NCBI GenBank assembly: GCA_003251955.1
Contig: QKDV01000077.1
Span: forward strand, 1 to 9,354
Origin: Methanospirillum hungatei
GTDB taxonomy: Archaea > Halobacteriota > Methanomicrobia > Methanomicrobiales > Methanospirillaceae
Direction: 5' to 3'
Length of the DNA stretch: 9,354 nt
Positions 5,197 to 9,354 of the stretch are shown here, one piece after another. The translations under genes were made by a program, and so were the position numbers. The notes under the pieces were generated by a model. That model did not search any database. It saw only the letters and a program-made list of their open reading frames with translations, and was not told where the DNA came from. Positions within the stretch are counted from its first letter, which is position 1. Each line of letters opens with the position of its first letter.

Positions 5197-6792
5197 ATGA
5201 GTACTGTGAAATTTAACGTTCTTGTCAGTGACGATCTTGCGGAAGAGGGTATCGAAATTCTCAGAGAGCAGGTGATGGTAGATGTGCAGATAGGTTTATC
5301 TGAAGATGAACTGATTGCAACGATCGAGAATTATGATGCTCTTCTGGTCCGTTCCGGTACGCAGGTGACTGAAAGGGTTATTGAGGCAGCGAAAAGACTG
5401 CGGTTTATCGGCAGGGCCGGTGCCGGGGTTGACAATATCGATATGAATGCCGCAACAAAGCGCGGAATTATTGTTGCAAATGCTCCTGAAGGTAACACTC
5501 TGGCTGCTACAGAGCATACTATGGCAATGATGCTCTCTCTCTGTCGTAACACACCCCAGGCCAACGCTTCGATGCAGGCAGGCGAGTGGAAGAGATCCAA
5601 GTTCATGGGTGTGGAACTGAACGAAAAGACCCTTGGTATTGTGGGCCTTGGCAGGATTGGAAGAGAGATTGCAAAACGTGCCTCTTCCTTTGACATGAGG
5701 ATAATAGGATATGATCCGTTTATCACTGCCGAAAAAGCTGCTGCAATGGGTATTCAGTCGATGACGCTTGAAGAACTCTTCAAGCAGGCTGATATTATTA
5801 CGGTTCATACCCCTCTGATCAAGGAGACCCGCCACATCGTGAACTCACAGACAATCAAGACAATGAAAGACGGTGTCAGGATCATCAACTGCGCGCGTGG
5901 TGGGATCATCGACGAACAGGCACTTGCAGATGCTGTGAAATCAGGCAAGATTGCCGGTGCCGCTATCGATGTCTTTGAATCAGAACCACCAACCGATTCC
6001 CCACTCATTGGCGTTTCGGGAATCATCACAACACCACATCTTGGTGCAAGTACTGTTGAGGCACAGAAGAATGTCTCTATATCAGTTGCCAGGCAGTGCC
6101 TTGAAGTTCTGAATGGTGGTAGCGCCAAGTATGTCGTGAATGCACCGATCATTCCGGCTGATCTTCAGGATTCCATCCAGCCGTTTGCAATTCTTGCAGA
6201 GAAGATGGGTCGCCTCCTTGTACAGATTGCTGAAGGCAGGATACAGAAACTTGAGATGATCTATGGCGGGGAACTTGGCTCCCTTGGTTCTTCCTCTAAA
6301 CTAATAACCCATATGGCAATCAAGGGATTACTGGATCCAATTCTCCGGTTCCCGGTGAACATGGTTAATGCGTCAGTCGTTGCTCAGGACCGTGGCATCG
6401 CTGTTTCAGAAACCCAGACCGCCGAGTCTGCAGGATACAAGAACCTCCTGACCATGAATGTTGTTACCGACACAGGAAGTCTTTGCATTTCTGGATCAAT
6501 TCTCTATCAGGGTGGAAGCAGGATCGTCTCCATCGGGGGGTACACAATGGATATGATTCCTGAAGGCGCGGTCATCATCTCACGTCACCTTGACAAGCCA
6601 GGTGTTATCGGCCGTGCTTCAACAATTCTCGGTGAAAGCCAGATTAACATCGCTGGAATGCAAGTAGGGAGATTCAAAGCCGGAGAAGAGGCAATCATGG
6701 TCCTGAATGTTGACGGTGATGTTCCTGAAGGAGTTATGGAAGCCATTCGTGGCATGCCTGGGATATATTCCGCAAAGTTCGCACGGATTTAA
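5197..6792 (+). CDS. serA: D-3-phosphoglycerate dehydrogenase, long form with ACT domain
   Basis: SerA oxidises 3-phosphoglycerate with NAD+, the first step of serine synthesis. From ATG 5197 the protein has 531 residues, typical of the long type found in Mycobacterium and methanogens. Order of domains: N-terminal substrate-binding part, Rossmann NAD domain (GIVGLGRIGREIAKR, glycine motif about 150-155), return to the substrate domain, an intervening ASB-type domain (about 320-450) and a C-terminal ACT domain (about 455-531). Catalytic residues by motif are R234 (CARGG), E263 (VFESEPP) and H281 (TPHLGAS). An in-frame ATG at 5161 would add MTTIKSSSDDLL, but this precedes the expected transcript start and is not family-like, so I chose 5197. 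No clear ribosome binding site is visible. In relatives the ACT domain mediates serine feedback inhibition. The gene is probably monocistronic. Confidence 0.95.
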   Translation: MSTVKFNVLVSDDLAEEGIEILREQVMVDVQIGLSEDELIATIENYDALLVRSGTQVTERVIEAAKRLRFIGRAGAGVDNIDMNAATKRGIIVANAPEGNTLAATEHTMAMMLSLCRNTPQANASMQAGEWKRSKFMGVELNEKTLGIVGLGRIGREIAKRASSFDMRIIGYDPFITAEKAAAMGIQSMTLEELFKQADIITVHTPLIKETRHIVNSQTIKTMKDGVRIINCARGGIIDEQALADAVKSGKIAGAAIDVFESEPPTDSPLIGVSGIITTPHLGASTVEAQKNVSISVARQCLEVLNGGSAKYVVNAPIIPADLQDSIQPFAILAEKMGRLLVQIAEGRIQKLEMIYGGELGSLGSSSKLITHMAIKGLLDPILRFPVNMVNASVVAQDRGIAVSETQTAESAGYKNLLTMNVVTDTGSLCISGSILYQGGSRIVSIGGYTMDMIPEGAVIISRHLDKPGVIGRASTILGESQINIAGMQVGRFKAGEEAIMVLNVDGDVPEGVMEAIRGMPGIYSAKFARI

Positions 6793-6820
6793 TCATAGGA
6801 TAATATCACTCAAAAACATA

Positions 6821-6831
6821 ATTTTTATATA
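6821..6831 (+). promoter_or_regulatory. TATA box of tRNA-Val
   Basis: ATTTTTATATA is a strong archaeal TATA element centred near 6827, preceded by A-rich sequence. Transcription about 25 nt downstream would start near 6852, some 12 nt before the mature tRNA 5' end. Confidence 0.65.
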
Positions 6832-6863
6832 GTCAACCCCCCTACATTGTAAGGCACAACCGG

Positions 6864-6937
6864 GGGCTCGTGGTCTAGCTGGTTATGACGTCGCCTTGAC
6901 ATGGCGGAGATCCTGAGTTCGAATCTCAGCGAGCCCA
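6864..6937 (+). tRNA. tRNA-Val (anticodon GAC)
   Basis: The 74-nt sequence folds as a complete cloverleaf by eye. The acceptor pairs GGGCTCG (6864-6870) with CGAGCCC (6930-6936), leaving discriminator A6937. The D arm contains the GGTTATGA-type loop. The anticodon stem is TCGCC/GGCGG with the seven-base loop TTGACAT, giving anticodon GAC (valine, GTC/GTT codons). The T arm has the standard TTCGAAT loop closed by CTGAG/CTCAG. No CCA is encoded, so it must be added after transcription. There is no room for an intron. The 3' end overlaps the first copy of a 17-bp tandem repeat. Confidence 0.97.
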
Positions 6938-6956
6938 TCATCTCAGCGAGCCCATC
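6923..6956. repeat. 17-bp tandem duplication of the tRNA-Val 3' end
   Basis: ATCTCAGCGAGCCCATC occurs twice back to back with no mismatch (6923-6939 and 6940-6956). Copy 1 is the end of the T arm plus the acceptor 3' strand of tRNA-Val and two trailer bases. Copy 2 lies wholly in the 3' trailer. It could be replication slippage, or the scar of an element that once used this tRNA end as its attachment site. No integrase gene is present in the window. Confidence 0.95.
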
Positions 6957-6975
6957 TTTTTCAATATTCTTTTTT
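6955..6975 (+). terminator. T-run terminator after tRNA-Val
   Basis: Two T runs, five T at 6957-6961 and six T at 6970-6975, follow the duplicated tRNA end. This is the usual archaeal termination pattern for tRNA genes. Confidence 0.6.
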
Positions 6976-6996
6976 AATATCAACAATTTAGTTGGT

Positions 6997-7020
6997 AAAA
7001 TTCGATGTTATTCGAAATTT
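6997..7020. other. AT-rich imperfect hairpin between convergent genes
   Basis: AAA-A-TTCGA, the loop TGTTAT and TCGAA-A-TTT form an 8-bp stem interrupted by one A/A mismatch. It lies between the tRNA and the oppositely oriented binding-protein gene and is flanked by T-rich sequence on each strand, so it may help end transcription from either side. The rest of 6938-7075 is AT-rich with no gene. Confidence 0.3.
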
Positions 7021-7075
7021 GTTTTAGTGGTTCTCATTAAACCAGAAAAGGAAATAAATGGTTAGGGTTGTCAGG

Positions 7076-8260
7076 TCAGGTGAAAAGAGGGATCCGTGAC
7101 AATGCCATTCCTCCATAGTGTTTGTTAATCTCTTCGAAGATTGGCTCCCCATAGAGAAATGCGTAGATGTAATCAGCCATAACTTTTGGATCTACGTCGG
7201 TAAATTTCTCCGGATAAAGGGCTTTTCCGATAACATATGCATTGATAAGATCAGATTCGTGATCTTCGCCATACATGGCAGTTGGCAAGAGACCATATAC
7301 CTCACCCTGTCTAACAGCGGGGAGTCCTTTGATCGATTCGCTTTTCTCTATTTCGGCAACTGCACTTTCCTTCAGTGACCAGGTGGTCATGTCAAGAAAT
7401 ATGGCATCTGGTGCTATCCTGATGAGAGCCTCTTTGGGTATAGAAAAGGCTCCTGAGAGGTTGTTCTGGTTTCCGTACTCTTCTGCTATGTTATGGGCCG
7501 GTATAAGGCGTAGAGGCATATATATAGAGGTAGTTGAGAACAAATCCTCAGGATCTGGATTTGAAAATCCGCCGAGATATGCTTTTTTCTGCTGAAAGTC
7601 AGAAACCATTGAAGTTCTTGCCTGAAGATTTTCAGTAACTTTGTCAAAGAACCTGATCACTTCCTCCGCCCGCTCCGTCGTTCCCAATACGAGGCCCATG
7701 ATACGGAGCGAATAATTCATCGCATTTCTGCGGTATGAAAGATCACCATCCTGAAGAACAATTACTGGAATTCCTGTCCTTCTCTGTAGTTCATCAGCAG
7801 AAATCTGCGGATTGTCTCCCATCAGGATAATCACATCCGGACGGTAGTTCAATCCGTTAATTTGTGATGGTTCAACTGCATCAGTGATTTTTCCTGTAGG
7901 GGGAAGGGTTCGTATTTGTGGGTTTGCAACAAGGTACGGAAGAGGAGATGGTGACTTAATATCCCGTTCTACCTGGCCCGCCGTTACAGCTTTTTTGGTT
8001 TCCTGAAGATATGCGAGGTATCGCATACAGCCAGGTCCTGAGCAGAGGATATGTGAGACGTTTCTTGGCACGGTTACTTCTCTTCCAATTCCATCTGTGA
8101 GAACTATGCCACTATTTGAAGCAGCAATGTCTTCAAGATCAATAATTGAAGGACCTGGGATAGACTCAGGGGGCTTTGACTTTTCATTTGAGGTACATCC
8201 CGAGGTACAAAGTCCAATTATCAGAAGTAACCCTACCACAATCATCATGCGATAATCCAT
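7076..8260 (-). CDS. Lipoprotein substrate-binding protein, iron/cobalamin ABC transporter class
   Basis: Proteins of this class (periplasmic-binding fold, FepB/BtuF type) capture metal chelates such as ferric siderophores or cobamides outside the membrane for an ABC importer. From ATG 8260 it has 394 residues. The N terminus shows a basic start, a hydrophobic segment (about 5-18) and a lipobox-like TSGC with Cys22 as the predicted lipid attachment site, followed by a polar linker. The domain begins at LTDGIGREVTVP (54-65) and continues with a distinctive ILCSGPGCMRYLAYLQ (C73, C78), PDVIILMGDNP (about 142-152) and the C-terminal block QGEVYGLLPTAMYGEDHESDLINAYVIGKALYPEKF. A GTG at 8281 would extend it by seven residues, but AGGTG lies 5 nt before ATG 8260, which decides the start. 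No permease or ATPase gene adjoins it here. The ligand cannot be named from sequence. Confidence 0.85.
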   Translation of the reverse strand: MDYRMMIVVGLLLIIGLCTSGCTSNEKSKPPESIPGPSIIDLEDIAASNSGIVLTDGIGREVTVPRNVSHILCSGPGCMRYLAYLQETKKAVTAGQVERDIKSPSPLPYLVANPQIRTLPPTGKITDAVEPSQINGLNYRPDVIILMGDNPQISADELQRRTGIPVIVLQDGDLSYRRNAMNYSLRIMGLVLGTTERAEEVIRFFDKVTENLQARTSMVSDFQQKKAYLGGFSNPDPEDLFSTTSIYMPLRLIPAHNIAEEYGNQNNLSGAFSIPKEALIRIAPDAIFLDMTTWSLKESAVAEIEKSESIKGLPAVRQGEVYGLLPTAMYGEDHESDLINAYVIGKALYPEKFTDVDPKVMADYIYAFLYGEPIFEEINKHYGGMALSRIPLFT

Positions 8261-8265
8261 TGTTA

Positions 8266-8270
8266 CACCT
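8266..8270 (-). promoter_or_regulatory. Ribosome binding site of the binding-protein gene
   Basis: AGGTG on the minus strand, 5 nt before ATG 8258-8260. It selects this start over the GTG at 8279-8281, which would place the site inside the coding region. Confidence 0.75.
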
Positions 8271-8273
8271 GTA

Positions 8274-8293
8274 TCTAACACTTCACTGTTAGA
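8274..8293. promoter_or_regulatory. Inverted repeat in divergent promoter, candidate operator
   Basis: TCTAACA-N6-TGTTAGA is a perfect 7-bp inverted repeat. A further TGTTA half-site lies at 8261-8265, giving TGTTA-N10-TAACA-N6-TGTTA. The repeat covers the predicted transcription start of the binding-protein gene (about 8279), where a repressor would block it. A metal-dependent repressor is a reasonable guess given the gene, but that is inference. Confidence 0.4.
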
Positions 8294-8300
8294 GAATTTG

Positions 8301-8308
8301 AGTATAAG
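8301..8308 (-). promoter_or_regulatory. TATA box of the binding-protein gene
   Basis: The minus strand reads CTTATACT, about 41 nt before the ATG. The predicted start near 8279 would give a leader of about 19 nt containing the AGGTG ribosome binding site. Confidence 0.45.
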
Positions 8309-8312
8309 GGAG
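8309..8312 (+). promoter_or_regulatory. Ribosome binding site of the guanylyltransferase gene
   Basis: GGAG lies 8 nt before ATG 8321, inside AAGGGAGAAG. It supports that start over the in-frame ATG at 8348, which has no such site. Confidence 0.6.
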
Positions 8313-8320
8313 AAGACTTG

Positions 8321-9354
8321 ATGTCTTCAGTGACAGATATCTCAGCAATGAGTGCCATCTTTTCTGTCATCCTTGCCGGTGGTGTTGGAACAAGGCTCTG
8401 GCCCCTCTCAAGAACTCAGTATCCAAAACAATTTCTTCAGGTTCAGGGGCCCTCCCTTTTCCAGGAGACATACCTGCGAGCATTGCGTCTCTCTGACCCA
8501 GAACATATTTTCATCGTTACCAATGAGATTCATCAGTATCTGGTGAGGGATCAGGTTGCCGAACTAGGTTTCTCAATTCCTGATGAGCGCCTGCTTCGTG
8601 AGATTGAAGGGCGCAATACGCTCCCTGCGATAGCTTGGTCAGTATGGGAGATTCAAAAAGAATCTCCTGATGCGATGGTTGCAGTTTTCCCAAGTGATCA
8701 TAAACTCGACGAAAAAGCAATAGAGGAAATTCGTGCTGCAATCGACCTGGGAGAAGAAAATCTGGTCACTTTTGGTATATGCCCTGCCATCCCTCATACT
8801 GGTTATGGATATATCGCCCCGGGGGATAAGATAGGTCCCGGGTTCCGTGTCAAACAGTTCAAAGAGAAACCAGATAAGGAGACTGCTGAATCGTATGTCT
8901 CTAATGGATACCTCTGGAACAGCGGAATGTTTCTCTTTTCAGTCGGAATCTTCCAGGAGGAGTTGAAGAAATATCAGCCTGAAATTTCCACAGCCTTTGA
9001 GTCACCTGATCTGGTGTATCAGGATCTTCCCTCCATCTCCATTGATTATGGTCTCCTTGAACATTCTTCCCGGGTGGTCACGGTCCCTCTCACTGCTGAT
9101 TGGACAGATCTTGGTACATTTGCAGCATGGTATGATGTTTCAGAGAAGGATGAGCATGCGAATGTGGGTTCCTATCAGGGAATAGGTTCATCCGGGAATT
9201 TCATCAGCACCGGGGATCGGGTTACGGCCCTGATAGGTATTGAAGACACCATTGTTGTAGATACTGAAGATGCACTCCTGGTCTGCAAACGGGATATGGC
9301 TGAACAGGTTGGAGACCTGGTAAAAGGGCTTAAAAAGCAGGGTAATCCTATTAC
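8321..9354 (+). CDS. manC: Mannose-1-phosphate guanylyltransferase type nucleotidyltransferase (3' end outside window)
   Basis: This enzyme makes GDP-mannose from mannose-1-phosphate and GTP, a precursor of surface glycans and N-glycans. The frame is open to the right edge: 344 complete codons with no stop. Motifs from the ATG at 8321 are the pyrophosphorylase signature LAGGVGTRLWPLSRTQYPKQFL (18-39), FPSDH (123-127), GYGYI (161-165), FKEKPD (180-185), LWNSGMFLF (198-206), IDYGLLE (241-247) and DWTDLG (260-265), all as in GMP-type I enzymes. The typical N terminus would start at ATG 8348 (MSAIFSVILAGG), but the better ribosome binding site precedes 8321, so both starts remain open. Whether a C-terminal isomerase domain follows, as in the bifunctional enzymes, cannot be seen. 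It is divergent from the binding-protein gene with 60 bp between them. Confidence 0.92.
   Translation, partial: MSSVTDISAMSAIFSVILAGGVGTRLWPLSRTQYPKQFLQVQGPSLFQETYLRALRLSDPEHIFIVTNEIHQYLVRDQVAELGFSIPDERLLREIEGRNTLPAIAWSVWEIQKESPDAMVAVFPSDHKLDEKAIEEIRAAIDLGEENLVTFGICPAIPHTGYGYIAPGDKIGPGFRVKQFKEKPDKETAESYVSNGYLWNSGMFLFSVGIFQEELKKYQPEISTAFESPDLVYQDLPSISIDYGLLEHSSRVVTVPLTADWTDLGTFAAWYDVSEKDEHANVGSYQGIGSSGNFISTGDRVTALIGIEDTIVVDTEDALLVCKRDMAEQVGDLVKGLKKQGNPI

Noticed and set aside
5296..5835. Long minus-strand open frame (179 codons) opposite serA
   Set aside because: It is antisense to the conserved NAD-binding core of serA, has no recognisable domain, and has a cysteine/histidine-rich composition typical of shadow frames.
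6940..6956. Second tRNA fragment as a tRNA pseudogene
   Set aside because: Only 17 bases of the 3' end are repeated. There is no 5' acceptor strand, D arm or anticodon arm, so it is a tandem repeat and not a tRNA copy.
7118..7595. Plus-strand open frames opposite the binding-protein gene
   Set aside because: They lie antisense to a clearly conserved coding region, have no family features, and I see no supporting promoter or ribosome binding site.
1..9354. CRISPR array, insertion sequence, integrase, toxin-antitoxin or defence genes
   Set aside because: Reading both strands showed no spaced repeats, terminal inverted repeats, transposase or nuclease motifs. Every larger open frame is explained by housekeeping genes.

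Overview
The window looks like chromosomal housekeeping DNA from a methanogenic euryarchaeon, most likely of the order Methanomicrobiales. The order-level placement is inferred from protein character and gene neighbourhood; Methanospirillum or a relative is only a guess. Archaeal markers are a ribosomal protein L37e, an Sm-like (Lsm) protein, a single-domain ZPR1 zinc-finger protein, archaeal-type SepF, an MCT-1-like PUA protein, TATA-box promoters, T-run terminators and a tRNA gene without an encoded CCA.

Layout. (a) 1-1658, plus strand: the C-terminal part of an aspartate kinase, overlapping by 1 bp with purM (AIR synthetase). (b) 1667-3126, minus strand: PUA protein -> SepF (cell division) -> ZPR1, meeting purM tail to tail with 8 bp between the stop codons. 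(c) 3127-3267: a divergent promoter region with a small palindrome. (d) 3268-5110, plus strand: a compact Lsm - L37e - purF operon, ended by a T run. (e) 5197-6792: serA (long, ACT-containing D-3-phosphoglycerate dehydrogenase) with its own TATA box. (f) 6864-6937: tRNA-Val(GAC), whose 3' end is followed at once by a 17-bp tandem copy of itself, then T-run termination signals. (g) 7076-8260, minus strand: a lipoprotein substrate-binding protein of the iron/cobalamin ABC-transporter class, with no transporter partners in view. (h) 8261-8320: a 60-bp divergent promoter region with an inverted repeat that could be an operator. (i) 8321 to the right edge: the N-terminal 344 codons of a mannose-1-phosphate guanylyltransferase-type sugar nucleotidyltransferase.

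How the genes relate: purM and purF (two steps of IMP synthesis) sit close together but are separated by the inverted PUA-SepF-ZPR1 cassette. Aspartate kinase and SerA are both ACT-regulated entry enzymes of amino-acid families. Lsm, L37e, the PUA protein and perhaps ZPR1 belong to RNA metabolism and translation. SepF is the cytokinesis anchor for FtsZ, but no ftsZ is present. The last two genes concern the cell surface: metal-chelate capture and glycan precursor synthesis.

I found no mobile element, CRISPR array, defence system or biosynthetic cluster. The observations most worth following are the tRNA 3'-end tandem duplication, the inverted repeat between the binding-protein and guanylyltransferase genes, the palindrome at the promoter of the PUA-SepF-ZPR1 cassette, and the pairing of SepF with translation-type proteins.
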